Positions 18,178 to 27,120 of a DNA stretch of 64,000 nucleotides are shown here, piece after piece. Made by a program: the position numbers and the translations under genes. Below the pieces are notes generated by a model. It was not told the DNA's origin and did no database searches. It worked only from the letters and a program-made list of their open reading frames with translations. Source of the stretch: Sneathiella chinensis. GTDB lineage: Bacteria > Pseudomonadota > Alphaproteobacteria > Sneathiellales > Sneathiellaceae. The stretch's first letter is position 1. The number at the start of each line of letters is the position of its first letter. The stretch spans positions 62,001-126,000 of the forward strand of contig NZ_VNWN01000004.1 in the NCBI RefSeq assembly GCF_012720115.1, in the 5' to 3' direction.

Positions 18178-19731
18178 ATGAGGAAGATTTTTACAGTGGC
18201 TGCCGCTGCTGCGATGTGTCTGGGGGTCTCGACAGCCGTTCAGGCAAAGACGCTGAAACTGGCCTATGATGCAGACCCGGTTTCCATGGATCCCCATGAA
18301 CAACTGTCCGGGGGAACCCTGCAATTTTCCCACATGGTGTTTGATCCGCTCGTCCGCTGGACCCGCGATCTGGGATTTGAAGGGCGGCTTGCCGAAAGCT
18401 GGGAACGCATTGATGAGAAAACAATGCGGTTCAACCTGCGCAAGGGCGTGAAATTCCATTCAGGCAATGAAATGACCGCCCTCGACGTGGTCTGGACGTT
18501 CGACCGCCTGAAGAAAAGCCCGGATTTCAAGGGCCTGTTCGCCCCGTTTGAAGGCATGCGGGTCGTTGATCCGCACACCGTTGAACTGGTGACCACAGCG
18601 CCGTATCCGCTGGTCCTGAACCAGGCGACCTATATTTTCCCGATGGACAGCAAGTTCTATACGGGCTTTGATGACAAGGGAAAATCCAAGGCGGCCATTG
18701 TCAAGCACGGCGATGCCTATGCCTCTACCAACGCGTCCGGTACCGGCCCGTTTGTCGTCACCTCCCGCGAGCAGGGCGTGAAAGTCGCCTTCAAGCGGTT
18801 TGACGATTATTGGGATGCCAAGTCACCGGGGAACGTTTCTGAAATCATCATGACGCCGATCAAGGAAGGCCCGACCCGTGTTGCGGCCCTCTTGTCCGGC
18901 GATGTGGATTTCATTGCACCTGTACCGCCCACCGATCTGGAGCGTATCGAGGAAAACCCGAACACCAAACTTGTCACCATGAGCGGTACTCGCATCATCA
19001 CTTTCCAGATGAACCAGAACCGGGTTGATCATTTCAAGGATGTTCGCGTTCGTCAGGCGATTGTACATGCCATCAATAACGACGGTATCGTCAAGAAAGT
19101 CATGAAAGGCTTCGCCACCGTTGCCGCCCAGCAGGGGCCGAAAGGCTATGTGGGTTATATGGAGGAACTGACGCCTCGCTATGACGTTGAAAAAGCCAAG
19201 CAGCTGATGAAAGAGGCCGGTCTTGAAGACGGTTTCTCCATCACCATGATGGCGCCGAACAACCGGTATGTGAACGATGCGAAGATCGCCGAAGCGGTTG
19301 CCAGCATGCTGTCAAAGATCAACATCAAGGTTGACCTGAAGACCATGCCGAAGGCTCAGTACTGGCCGGAATTCGATAAACGCTCTGCGGATATGATGAT
19401 GATTGGTTGGCATTCCGATACCGAGGATTCCGCCAACTTCTCTGAATTCCTGACCATGACCCCGAATGCTGAAACCGGGTATGGCCAGTATAACAGCGGT
19501 AATTATTCAAACCCGAAAGTGGATGAACTGGTCCTCAAAAGCCAGAGCATGACGGATATGGCAGAGCGCGCCAAGGTCCTGCAGGAAGTGGAAAAAACCC
19601 TGTATGACGATGCTGCCTTTGTGCCGCTGCATTGGCAGAACCTGGCATGGGCATCCCGTAAAGGGGTGAATATCGAGCCTATCGTCAATGTGATGAACTT
19701 CCCGTATCTCGGTGATCTGGTCATCGAATAA
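18178..19731 (+). CDS. Peptide/opine ABC transporter substrate-binding protein (DppA/OppA family)
   Basis: 517 residues from the ATG at 18178, which follows a strong AAAGGGAGGCAAG. A Sec signal peptide (MRKIFTVAAAAAMCLG, cleavage after VQA) directs it to the periplasm. The mature protein begins KTLKLAYDADPVSMDPHEQ and contains LAESWERIDEKTMRFNLRKGVKFHSG, the family 5 binding-protein signature. It is the first gene of a five-gene transporter operon (binding protein, two permeases, two ATPases). Family 5 proteins bind di- or oligopeptides, nickel, opines or glutathione. The actual ligand is not evident. Confidence 0.93.
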   Translation: MRKIFTVAAAAAMCLGVSTAVQAKTLKLAYDADPVSMDPHEQLSGGTLQFSHMVFDPLVRWTRDLGFEGRLAESWERIDEKTMRFNLRKGVKFHSGNEMTALDVVWTFDRLKKSPDFKGLFAPFEGMRVVDPHTVELVTTAPYPLVLNQATYIFPMDSKFYTGFDDKGKSKAAIVKHGDAYASTNASGTGPFVVTSREQGVKVAFKRFDDYWDAKSPGNVSEIIMTPIKEGPTRVAALLSGDVDFIAPVPPTDLERIEENPNTKLVTMSGTRIITFQMNQNRVDHFKDVRVRQAIVHAINNDGIVKKVMKGFATVAAQQGPKGYVGYMEELTPRYDVEKAKQLMKEAGLEDGFSITMMAPNNRYVNDAKIAEAVASMLSKINIKVDLKTMPKAQYWPEFDKRSADMMMIGWHSDTEDSANFSEFLTMTPNAETGYGQYNSGNYSNPKVDELVLKSQSMTDMAERAKVLQEVEKTLYDDAAFVPLHWQNLAWASRKGVNIEPIVNVMNFPYLGDLVIE

Positions 19732-19793
19732 GCCGGTAGATGTGAGGGTCGGCATCCGCTTGGAGTGCCGACCCCCTTTCAAGGATATAGACG

Positions 19794-20777
19794 TTGGATT
19801 ATCTATATTTTGCGATCAGGCGTATCCTGCAGGCCATATTGGTGATGTTTGTCATCAGCCTGATCGGTTTTTCCATTCAGGACAATCTGGGAGACCCGCT
19901 GCGCGAGCTGGTGGGGCAATCCGTCTCGGAGGCGGAACGGGATGCCATGCGGGAGCGCATGGGGCTGAATGATCCGTTTCTTGTCCAGTATGGCCGTTTT
20001 CTGTCCAAGGCCGTTCAGGGGGATCTTGGCAATTCCTATTTTTTCAAGAAACCCGCGCTTGAGGTGATTGCCGCCAAGTTTCCGGCAACTCTTGAACTGG
20101 TGATCGGGGCCACCTTCATCATTGTCGTTTTCTCGGTGCCGCTGGGCGTGTTTTGCGCCATCAATCCGAAAAGCTGGTTTTCCAAGTTTATTATGGGGTT
20201 CAGTATTGTCGGCATTTCCGTGCCGGTATTCCTGACCGCGATTTTCTCAATTTATATCTTTGCCGTGGAACTGGGCTGGATGCCCTCCTACGGGCGGGGG
20301 GAAACCTCGGACCTGCTGGGCTGGCAATCCGGGTTTTTCACCTGGGACGGTTTTGTTCACCTGATCCTGCCAAGTTTCTCTTTGGCGTCCATCATGATGC
20401 CGCTTTTCATTCGCCTGATCCGGTCTGAAATGATGGAAATCCTGCAGATGGATTATGTCCGTTTTGCCTGGGCCAAGGGGCTTTATCCGGCGCGGGTCTG
20501 GTTTGTCCATGCGCTGAAGAATACCCTGTTGCCGGTGATCACGGTGGGCGGTGTTCAGGTGGGGACCATGCTGGCCTATACCATCCTGACGGAAAGCGTG
20601 TTCCAGTGGCCGGGTATGGGGTTCCTGTTCCTTGAGGCGGTCAACCGCGTCGATACCCCCCTGATCATTGCCTATATCATTGTTGTTGGACTGATTTTTG
20701 TGGTGACCAATACAATTGTCGATCTGGTCTATACATGGGTGAACCCAACCGTGAAACTGGTGGGGCAGAAGTCATGA
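19794..20777 (+). CDS. Peptide-type ABC transporter permease 1 (DppB-like)
   Basis: 327 residues, starting at a TTG codon (19794) with AAGGA 8 nt upstream; no better ATG fits the conserved N-terminus. Six transmembrane helices. The N-terminal RRILQAILVMFVISLIGFS and the cytoplasmic EAA-like loop region near GLYPARVWFVHALKNTLLPVIT are typical of DppB/OppB inner-membrane subunits, which pair with the DppC-like subunit encoded next. The gap after the binding protein is 62 nt, and the stop overlaps the next start by 4 nt (ATGA). Confidence 0.93.
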   Translation: MDYLYFAIRRILQAILVMFVISLIGFSIQDNLGDPLRELVGQSVSEAERDAMRERMGLNDPFLVQYGRFLSKAVQGDLGNSYFFKKPALEVIAAKFPATLELVIGATFIIVVFSVPLGVFCAINPKSWFSKFIMGFSIVGISVPVFLTAIFSIYIFAVELGWMPSYGRGETSDLLGWQSGFFTWDGFVHLILPSFSLASIMMPLFIRLIRSEMMEILQMDYVRFAWAKGLYPARVWFVHALKNTLLPVITVGGVQVGTMLAYTILTESVFQWPGMGFLFLEAVNRVDTPLIIAYIIVVGLIFVVTNTIVDLVYTWVNPTVKLVGQKS

Positions 20778-21694
20778 GCAAGGTCGCCACTTTCCTGAAA
20801 TCCGATTTTGTGTTCCGGTTCCGCCGGGACAAGGTGGCCGTTGGCAGCTTTATCGTTGTCATGGCGCTGGTCCTCTGTGCCGTTCTGGCACCGCTTATTG
20901 CACCCTATAACCCTTACGACCTGACCACGATCGATATCATGGACAGCGAAATCCCGCCCGTATGGGATAAAAGCGAGGGGGACGCCCGGTTCCTGTTGGG
21001 GACCGACCCGCAAGGGCGCGATATGCTGAGCACGATCCTTTACGGGATGCGTATTTCCCTGACCATTGGCTTTTTCGCGGTGCTGTTGCAAGCCACCATC
21101 GGGGTGGCCATCGGTCTTTTGTCCGGGTATCTGGGCGGGCGGGTCGATGCGTTTTTCATGCGTCTGGCTGATATCCAGCTATCCCTTTCCACCCTGATGG
21201 TGGCGATTATCACGCTGGCCGTGTTCCAGGCGGCCTTCGGGGCGGAGCTTTATAGCGAACTGGCGATTTTCATGCTGGTCATGGTGATCGGTATTGCGGA
21301 ATGGCCCCAATATGCGCGGACAGTCCGGGCCTCGGTTCTGGCGGAAAAGCACAAGGAATATGTGGATGCCGCCCGCGTTATCGGGATGAGCCAATGGCGC
21401 ATCATGGTCCGGCATATCCTGCCCAATACCCTGTCGCCCATTCTGGTGATCTCGACCATTCAGGTGGCGAACGCGATTATCTCCGAGGCGGCCTTGTCGT
21501 TTCTCGGTCTTGGTATGCCGGTCAACAAACCGTCTCTCGGATCGCTTATTTCCAGCGGGTTCGAGTTTATTTTCAGCGGCTCATGGTGGATTACGGTTAT
21601 TCCAAGCATTGTTCTAGTGGTCCTGATCCTCAGCATTAACCTGCTGGGCGACTGGCTGCGCGATGTCTTGAATCCAAAGCTGTACAAGGACTGA
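20774..21694 (+). CDS. Peptide-type ABC transporter permease 2 (DppC-like)
   Basis: 306 residues using the ATG at 20774, which overlaps the preceding stop codon. An OppC-type N-terminal domain with one helix (VAVGSFIVVMALVLCAVLAPLI) precedes the transport domain. The coupling loop ARVIGMSQWRIMVRHILPN and the EAALSFLGLGMP motif are characteristic. With the DppB-like subunit it forms the translocation pore. It is followed 2 nt later by the first ATPase gene. Confidence 0.93.
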   Translation: MSKVATFLKSDFVFRFRRDKVAVGSFIVVMALVLCAVLAPLIAPYNPYDLTTIDIMDSEIPPVWDKSEGDARFLLGTDPQGRDMLSTILYGMRISLTIGFFAVLLQATIGVAIGLLSGYLGGRVDAFFMRLADIQLSLSTLMVAIITLAVFQAAFGAELYSELAIFMLVMVIGIAEWPQYARTVRASVLAEKHKEYVDAARVIGMSQWRIMVRHILPNTLSPILVISTIQVANAIISEAALSFLGLGMPVNKPSLGSLISSGFEFIFSGSWWITVIPSIVLVVLILSINLLGDWLRDVLNPKLYKD

Positions 21695-21696
21695 GC

Positions 21697-22689
21697 ATGG
21701 CGTTGTTAGAGGTAAAAGATTTACAGGTGGAATTCCCGCTGGGTCGGAAAACCCTTCAGGCGCTGTATGGTATCGATTTTGCGCTGGACAAGGGGGAGCG
21801 GCTTGGGATCGTCGGGGAAAGCGGTGCGGGGAAATCCGTTGCGGCCTTTTCCATCCTCAACCTGCTCAGCAAGCCGGGCCGGATCTCCGGCGGGGAAATC
21901 CTGTTTGAAGGGCGGGACCTGTCCAAGCTGAATGATAAGGAAATGCGTACCATTCGGGGCAATCGGATCAGCATGATCTTTCAGGACCCGATGATGACGT
22001 TGAACCCGGTCTTGACCATTGGCACACAGATGGTTGAATGCCTGAAGGCCCACCGGGATATTTCCAGTGCCGAGGCGCGGGAAATCGCAATCTCGAAATT
22101 GCGTGAAGTGATGATCCCGTCGCCGGAAAATCGCATGGACAGCTATCCCCATGAATTGTCCGGCGGGATGCGCCAGCGGGTGGTCATTGCCATCGCATTG
22201 CTGACCGACCCGTCGATTATTATTGCCGATGAGCCAACCACCGCGCTGGATGTGACCATTCAGGCCGAGATCATGGCCCTGATGCTGGAGCTTTGCAAAA
22301 CCAACAATGTGGGGCTGATCCTGATCACCCACGATCTGGCGGTGGTCAGTCAGGTGACGGAACGGATCATGGTTATGTATGCAGGCCGTGTGGTCGAGGA
22401 AGGATATACGCAGGAAGTGATCAAGAACCCGCGTCATCCCTATACCCGTGGCCTGTTGAAGGCCTTGCCGCAGGAGAACCGGCCGGGCCAGCGGCTGAAC
22501 CAGATTCCGGGTTCCATGCCGGCGCTGGACGCCATTCCGGCGGGGTGCGCGTTCAATCCCCGCTGCGAGTTTGCGGATGGGGATTGTGTGAAGGCGGTAC
22601 CCGATCTGGTGGGAGAACAGGGGCACCGAGCGGCCTGTGTGCATGTGGATCGTATCCCGGCCTTTGTCGGAGCAGGAGGAGCGGAATGA
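21697..22689 (+). CDS. Peptide-type ABC transporter ATPase 1 (DppD-like)
   Basis: 330 residues. Walker [10 protein letters not shown], signature LSGGMRQRV, Walker [13 protein letters not shown] and switch His (ITHDLAVV) are intact. The C-terminal oligopeptide/dipeptide extension contains [14 protein letters not shown], whose cysteines are typical of this subfamily and may ligate an Fe-S cluster. It powers import with the next gene product, whose start overlaps its stop by 4 nt. Confidence 0.94.
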   Translation: MALLEVKDLQVEFPLGRKTLQALYGIDFALDKGERLGIVGESGAGKSVAAFSILNLLSKPGRISGGEILFEGRDLSKLNDKEMRTIRGNRISMIFQDPMMTLNPVLTIGTQMVECLKAHRDISSAEAREIAISKLREVMIPSPENRMDSYPHELSGGMRQRVVIAIALLTDPSIIIADEPTTALDVTIQAEIMALMLELCKTNNVGLILITHDLAVVSQVTERIMVMYAGRVVEEGYTQEVIKNPRHPYTRGLLKALPQENRPGQRLNQIPGSMPALDAIPAGCAFNPRCEFADGDCVKAVPDLVGEQGHRAACVHVDRIPAFVGAGGAE

Positions 22690-23675
22690 GTGATACAGGA
22701 GCTGTCCCGCTCGTTGAAATCGAGAATGTGGAGAAACGTTTCGGCGGGGCAGGAGGTTTCCTGTCTTCGCCGCAACCGGTGGTCAAGGCCCTCAATGATG
22801 TGACCCTGACCGTCCCGAAGGGCGAGGCTTTTTGCCTCGTCGGGGAAAGCGGGTGCGGAAAATCCACGCTGGCCCGAACGGTGATCGGATTGCATCCGCC
22901 GAGTGCGGGGGAAATCCGGTATCGCGGGAAGCGGATCGATAATCTGAGCACCCGGGAACGGCGGCCCTATAACCAGAAAATGCAGATGATTTTCCAGAAC
23001 CCCTATGCGTCTCTCAATCCGCGCATGACGGTTCTGCAAACCCTGGAAGAGCCGCTGCGTATTCATCGCCCGCAAATGAGCGATGCGGAAATTCGCGACA
23101 AGGTCCATGCGGTCATGCGCTCGGTCGGGAATGACCCTGCGTGGGGGGAGCGGTATCCCCATGAATTTTCAGGCGGCCAGAGACAGCGGATCAGTATTGC
23201 CCGCGCCTTGATGCTGGACCCGGAATTCATTGTGGCGGACGAGCCGATTTCGGCCCTTGATGTATCCATTCAGGCGCAGGTTCTGAATGTGATGATGGAT
23301 GCCCAGAAGGAACGGGACCTGACCTATCTGTTCATCACCCATGACCTGTCTGTTGTTGAGCATTTCGGCAGTCAGGTTGCGGTGATGTATCTGGGAACGG
23401 TCTGTGAGCAGGCGGAAACGCGAAAATTGTTTTCCATGCCGCGGCACCCTTATACGCAGGCCTTGCTGAGTGCCATTCCCAAGATGGATGGAACCGGCGT
23501 CAATCATGTGAAGATGACCGGCGAGGTGCCGACCGCCATGGATTTGCCAAAAGGGTGCGTTTTCCACCCGCGCTGTCCGCATGCCATGGAGCGGTGTTGC
23601 CACGAGGTGCCGACACTGAAGCAGAATGGCAGCAGCCAGACCGCCTGTTTCGCCGTTGAAGAAGGGCGTATCTGA
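22686..23675 (+). CDS. Peptide-type ABC transporter ATPase 2 (DppF-like)
   Basis: 329 residues from the ATG at 22686 (preceded by AGGAGGAGCGGA; upstream in-frame codons are an artefact of the preceding gene). Walker A GESGCGKST, signature FSGGQRQRI, Walker B FIVADEPISALD and H-loop ITHDLSVV are present. The C-terminal cysteine-bearing segment is GCVFHPRCPHAMERC. It is the last gene of the operon and is followed by a candidate terminator shared with the convergent glycosyltransferase. Confidence 0.94.
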   Translation: MSDTGAVPLVEIENVEKRFGGAGGFLSSPQPVVKALNDVTLTVPKGEAFCLVGESGCGKSTLARTVIGLHPPSAGEIRYRGKRIDNLSTRERRPYNQKMQMIFQNPYASLNPRMTVLQTLEEPLRIHRPQMSDAEIRDKVHAVMRSVGNDPAWGERYPHEFSGGQRQRISIARALMLDPEFIVADEPISALDVSIQAQVLNVMMDAQKERDLTYLFITHDLSVVEHFGSQVAVMYLGTVCEQAETRKLFSMPRHPYTQALLSAIPKMDGTGVNHVKMTGEVPTAMDLPKGCVFHPRCPHAMERCCHEVPTLKQNGSSQTACFAVEEGRI

Positions 23676-23688
23676 TCGAACAGGACAA

Positions 23689-23740
23689 AAAGGCGGCGGA
23701 TAAGGGCGGATCTGATCGTTCTGGATACCGCCTTCTTTCC
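23689..23740 (+). terminator. Candidate terminator between convergent genes
   Basis: GGCGG at 23705-23709 pairs with CCGCC at 23728-23732, or alternatively AAAGGCGG at 23689-23696 pairs with CCGCCTT. A T-rich TTCTTTCC follows on the plus strand, and an A-run precedes on the other side. This is compatible with a bidirectional terminator for the peptide transporter operon and the glycosyltransferase. The loop is long, so confidence is moderate. Confidence 0.4.
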
Positions 23741-23752
23741 TGTCAGCTTTGA

Positions 23753-24781
23753 TCAGCGCGAGGGTTTAACCGTTTCGAAAAAATCCTGCCAGCGCTTGAC
23801 AGCGGCGCTTTCATTGAAAGACCCGAGATATTCCGCCTCTGCCGCCGCGACGATGGACTGATAGAGCGCCTTGTCGTGGATCAGGTCGCGGATATGGGCG
23901 GCAAGGGTCTGGTGATCGTCAATGGGGGCCAGCATCCCGGTCCGGCCATGATCGATATAGGCCTCGGGGCCTGTGGCGCGGGCGGCGACGATCGGTGTTT
24001 TTGACGCCCAAGCTTCCAGAATGACATTGCCGAACCCTTCCTGCCGGGACGGAAAGACGCAGATATCGGCGGTGGCCAGCAGGGCCTCCTTGTCGGTGCG
24101 CCAGCCAAGGAAACGCACCCGGCTTTCCACCCCAAGATCAGCGGCAAGGGCCTGCAGATCAGGCAGGATTGCCCCTTCCCCCCCAATCCAGAGATAGGCG
24201 TCCTTTATGTCCGCGAGCGCCCGAATGGCCACATCCAGTCCCTTGCAAGGGTGCAGACGGCCCAAGGCCAGCAGCAGCGGAGCGTCTTCCGGGGTGTCCA
24301 GATCAGCCCGCGAGACGGGCGGGGACGGGGTCCAGTGAACGAAGTTGGGGATATAGTGGACCCGGTCGGCAGGCCAGCCATTGTCGATGATATAATCACA
24401 TAGATGGCGGGTTATGCCGACCAGATGGTCGCATTTGTTGAAATATTTCAGTTTATAGTATCCGCCGATCCGCGCCACTTTGGTGAAATCCCCATCCGGC
24501 GTCATGGAGGCGGCCCGGCTCATCCAACTGAGGAAGATATCCGGCTGGTAGTCGGCGGCCAGTTGCTTGAGGGTGCGCGGTGTCCGCCAGTCCAGTGCGC
24601 CGCCGAATTTCAGGTTTACCGGCTGCAGGCCGCCTTCTTGCAATGCCGTGTCGCGGACAGGGTTGGCCCGCGTCGCCAGAAGCTGGTCCATCCCGGCGCG
24701 GGAAAAGGCAAGGGCAAGATTTACAAAGAAGGTTTCAGCCCCGCCGTGTCCGGCCCCGCCGATTGCCTGCATGATCTTCAT
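23753..24781 (-). CDS. Glycosyltransferase family 4 protein
   Basis: 342 residues with GT-B architecture. The N-terminal AIGGAGHGGAETFFVNLALA is the glycine-rich start of many GT4 enzymes. The C-terminal domain shows ALGRLHPCKGLDVAIRAL, WIGGEGAILPDLQ and the E-x7-E donor motif region PSRQEGFGNVILEAWA. There is no signal peptide or membrane segment. It probably transfers a sugar from a nucleotide-sugar to a lipid or polysaccharide. Acceptor and donor are unknown. It follows puuD on the same strand but is separated by tandem hairpins, so I see no functional link with purine degradation. Confidence 0.9.
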   Translation of the reverse strand: MKIMQAIGGAGHGGAETFFVNLALAFSRAGMDQLLATRANPVRDTALQEGGLQPVNLKFGGALDWRTPRTLKQLAADYQPDIFLSWMSRAASMTPDGDFTKVARIGGYYKLKYFNKCDHLVGITRHLCDYIIDNGWPADRVHYIPNFVHWTPSPPVSRADLDTPEDAPLLLALGRLHPCKGLDVAIRALADIKDAYLWIGGEGAILPDLQALAADLGVESRVRFLGWRTDKEALLATADICVFPSRQEGFGNVILEAWASKTPIVAARATGPEAYIDHGRTGMLAPIDDHQTLAAHIRDLIHDKALYQSIVAAAEAEYLGSFNESAAVKRWQDFFETVKPSR

Positions 24782-24800
24782 TGAACTGTCTCCGTCATGA

Positions 24801-24836
24801 GGCCCTTATAAAGGAAGGGCCGCTATTTGCATAGCG
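24801..24836 (-). terminator. Two tandem stem-loops downstream of puuD
   Basis: GGCCCTT (24801-24807) pairs with AAGGGCC (24815-24821), and CGCTAT (24821-24826) pairs with ATAGCG (24831-24836). The two perfect hairpins abut each other between puuD and the glycosyltransferase. No strong U-tract follows on the minus strand, so this may be a weak terminator or a 3'-end stabilising structure. Confidence 0.45.
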
Positions 24837-24871
24837 ACCCTGTTCTCTTCCGATTCAATGGAAAAAGGGTC

Positions 24872-26074
24872 CTAGTCTGCGGACGCCCCCTGTGCGATCC
24901 AGCGGCCAATCAGTTGCCGTTCCGCCTCGGTCATTTCCGTGATATTGCCAAGCGGCATGGCATCCGTATCCACGGACTGTTGGCGGATACGGGTTTTTTC
25001 CCGCAGGATTTGCGCGGCGGTTTCCAGTCGGACCCCCTTGGGTGCCACGTCGAAATCCTCGTTTGTCGGTTTCGCCGCATGGCAGCTGGTGCAGCGGTTG
25101 TTGATGATGGTTTCGACCTCGCTGAACGAGACCTTGGGGCCTTCGGCCAGATCAGCGGTTTTCGGTGTCGCCACATAGGCAATCACAAAAAACAGCACGA
25201 ATGCGACCGGCAGCAGGAAAAGGCCTTGCTTGGCCCGCCCCTGATTTTTCATGTTGAAATAATGGCGTACCAGAATGCCAACAAGGGCAATGGCCGCCAG
25301 AACCAGCCAACTGAAATCATGCCCGAAGGTCATGGGATAGTGGTTGCTGATCATGATGAACAGGACCGGCAGGGTGAAATAGTTGTTATGCAGGGACCGT
25401 TGCTTGGCTTTCAGGCCGGGGGCGGGGTCCGGGGCCTCGCCTTTTTCGGCGGCACTGACAAGGGCGCGTTGGCCCGGCATGATGACCATCATCACGTTGG
25501 CCGCCATGATGGTTCCGATCATGGCCCCCACATGGATATAGGCCCCCCGACCGCTAAAGACGTGACTGAGACCATAGGCCGCCAGTGTCAGCAACAGGAA
25601 CAGGACAATCCCGAACACCCCCTGATTGTTGATCAGGGGCGTCTTGCAGAGGAAGTCATAAACGACCCATCCCCCGATAAGGGACCCGAGGCCGATAAGA
25701 ATGGCCGTATCGGGCGAGATATCGGCGACATTCTGGTCGATGAGGTAAATTTCTGCGCCAAAGTAATACAGGATGGCCAACAGGACGAAACCGCTGAGCC
25801 ATGTGAAATAGGCTTCATACTTGAACCAGTGAAGGTGATCCGGCAGGGCGGGCGGGGCCACGCGATATTTCTGCACCTCGTAGAAGCCGCCGCCATGGAT
25901 GGCCCAAAGCTCGCCGCCCACGCCGGCCTTGTCCTTGGGGCCGTCTTTTGCCGGCGGTGTCAGGTTCATGTCCAGCCAGATAAAGTAGAAGGACGCGCCG
26001 ATCCACGCGATGCCGGTAATGATATGAATCCACCGGATTGCCAGATGCACCCATTCGAATAAGTCGAACCCCAT
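24872..26074 (-). CDS. puuD: Membrane-bound urate hydroxylase with C-terminal cytochrome c
   Basis: 400 residues. It converts urate to 5-hydroxyisourate at the inner membrane, passing electrons to a cytochrome c rather than making H2O2. About eight membrane helices lie in residues 1-290, with conserved WVHLAIRWIHIITGIAWIGASFYF at the N-terminus. The C-terminal periplasmic cytochrome c domain has haem motif CTSCH and a probable axial Met in DAMPLGN. This is the PuuD arrangement known in Alphaproteobacteria. It is divergent from a LysR gene across 149 nt. It supplies the urate-oxidising step missing from the rest of the cluster, where no UaZ, HpxO or HpyO appears. Confidence 0.95.
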   Translation of the reverse strand: MGFDLFEWVHLAIRWIHIITGIAWIGASFYFIWLDMNLTPPAKDGPKDKAGVGGELWAIHGGGFYEVQKYRVAPPALPDHLHWFKYEAYFTWLSGFVLLAILYYFGAEIYLIDQNVADISPDTAILIGLGSLIGGWVVYDFLCKTPLINNQGVFGIVLFLLLTLAAYGLSHVFSGRGAYIHVGAMIGTIMAANVMMVIMPGQRALVSAAEKGEAPDPAPGLKAKQRSLHNNYFTLPVLFIMISNHYPMTFGHDFSWLVLAAIALVGILVRHYFNMKNQGRAKQGLFLLPVAFVLFFVIAYVATPKTADLAEGPKVSFSEVETIINNRCTSCHAAKPTNEDFDVAPKGVRLETAAQILREKTRIRQQSVDTDAMPLGNITEMTEAERQLIGRWIAQGASAD

Positions 26075-26166
26075 AACTCTCCCTCACTCTCCCATACTCG
26101 GAATTCCGACCCGGCCCCCTCCCTCAAGGTCCGCCGGTCACAATCCGGAATTTTCCCGAATTTTTG

Positions 26167-26212
26167 ATTATTTGAGAAGTTTGAATTAGAGTAACAGTCT
26201 TTCAAAAATAAT
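26167..26212. promoter_or_regulatory. Inverted repeat in the puuD/LysR divergent region
   Basis: ATTATTTGA (26167-26175) faces TCAAAAATAAT (26202-26212), and an internal TTTGAA/TTCAAA pair lies in the same AT-rich stretch. The location between divergently transcribed puuD and a LysR-type gene suits a LysR operator and overlapping promoters. The LysR start at 26224 has no clear Shine-Dalgarno sequence. Evidence is positional and pattern-based only. Confidence 0.4.
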
Positions 26213-26223
26213 TTGATAATAAA

Positions 26224-27120
26224 ATGGCATCTTTTCAAAATATGGCGGCCTTTGTCGCAGTGGCCGAACAGGGTAGTTTCTCTCAGGCGGGGCGGGAGTT
26301 GCGGGTTTCAACGGCGGTGGTCAGTGCGCGGATCGCAAAGCTGGAGGCGGATATCGGCGTGCGGCTTTTGAACCGCACTACGCGGCAGGTCTCCCTGACC
26401 GAGGAGGCGCGGGGATATTATCAGGATTGCAAGGATATCCTGCAACAGGTGGAACAGGCAGAGGCGGCCTTGTCCTCGCGTCAGAACAATCCGTCGGGCA
26501 GCCTGAAAATTGCGGTGCCGGTGGTCTTCGGGCGGCGGTATGTGGCACCGCTTCTACCGGGATTTGTGGGACGCTACCCGGATATCGATATTCGCCTGCA
26601 TCTGGCGGACAGCTTTGTCGATATCCTGAAAGAAGGGATGGATGTTGCCATCCGTATTGCCAGCCTTCGGGATTCCACACTGATGGCGAGGAAACTGGCC
26701 GACAGCCCCCGCGTGATTTGTGCTGCGCCGTCCTATCTTGACCGGTTTGGAACCCCGCAGGTTCCGGCTGATCTGTTGCAGCATCAATGCCTGTTGCTCC
26801 GGTTTCCGGGTTCCGTTCAGTTCCAGTGGCGCTTTCAGGAGAACGGTAACCGCATCACCCTTCCCGTGCAGGGGCGTCTGGACAGCAATAACGGGGATGT
26901 CATTCGGGACTGGGCGCTTGCCGGTCACGGGATTTGCATGAAATCCCGCTGGGAGGTGGCACGGGAGTTGGCCTCTGGTGAGTTGGTTGAACTGTTGCCA
27001 GAGACACCGCCGCTGCCTGTGGGGGTTTATGCGCTCTATTCCCCGGCAGCAACACTTCCGCCGCGTATCCGGCTGTTTATTGATTATCTGGTCGAGGCGT
27101 TCAAGCCGGGGATTGGTTAG
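26224..27120 (+). CDS. LysR-family transcriptional regulator
   Basis: 298 residues. The N-terminal winged helix-turn-helix covers about residues 1-60 (AFVAVAEQGSFSQAGRELRVSTAVVSARIAKLE, then LLNRTTRQVSLTEEG-like). The C-terminal periplasmic-binding-like effector domain follows (GSLKIAVPVVFGRRYVAPLLPGF). It is of the PgrR/DsdC-like short linker type common in Proteobacteria. Divergence from puuD suggests it regulates the urate-oxidation step, perhaps responding to urate or a downstream intermediate. That is inference. Its stop overlaps the convergent globin gene by 4 nt. Confidence 0.93.
   Translation: MASFQNMAAFVAVAEQGSFSQAGRELRVSTAVVSARIAKLEADIGVRLLNRTTRQVSLTEEARGYYQDCKDILQQVEQAEAALSSRQNNPSGSLKIAVPVVFGRRYVAPLLPGFVGRYPDIDIRLHLADSFVDILKEGMDVAIRIASLRDSTLMARKLADSPRVICAAPSYLDRFGTPQVPADLLQHQCLLLRFPGSVQFQWRFQENGNRITLPVQGRLDSNNGDVIRDWALAGHGICMKSRWEVARELASGELVELLPETPPLPVGVYALYSPAATLPPRIRLFIDYLVEAFKPGIG

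Noticed and set aside
24827-26062. Long open frame (411 codons) on the plus strand opposite puuD
   Set aside because: It mirrors puuD codons, lacks any recognisable domain and is rich in Gln/His/Gly/Arg as expected for the antisense of a GC-rich membrane gene. PuuD on the other strand is unmistakable.
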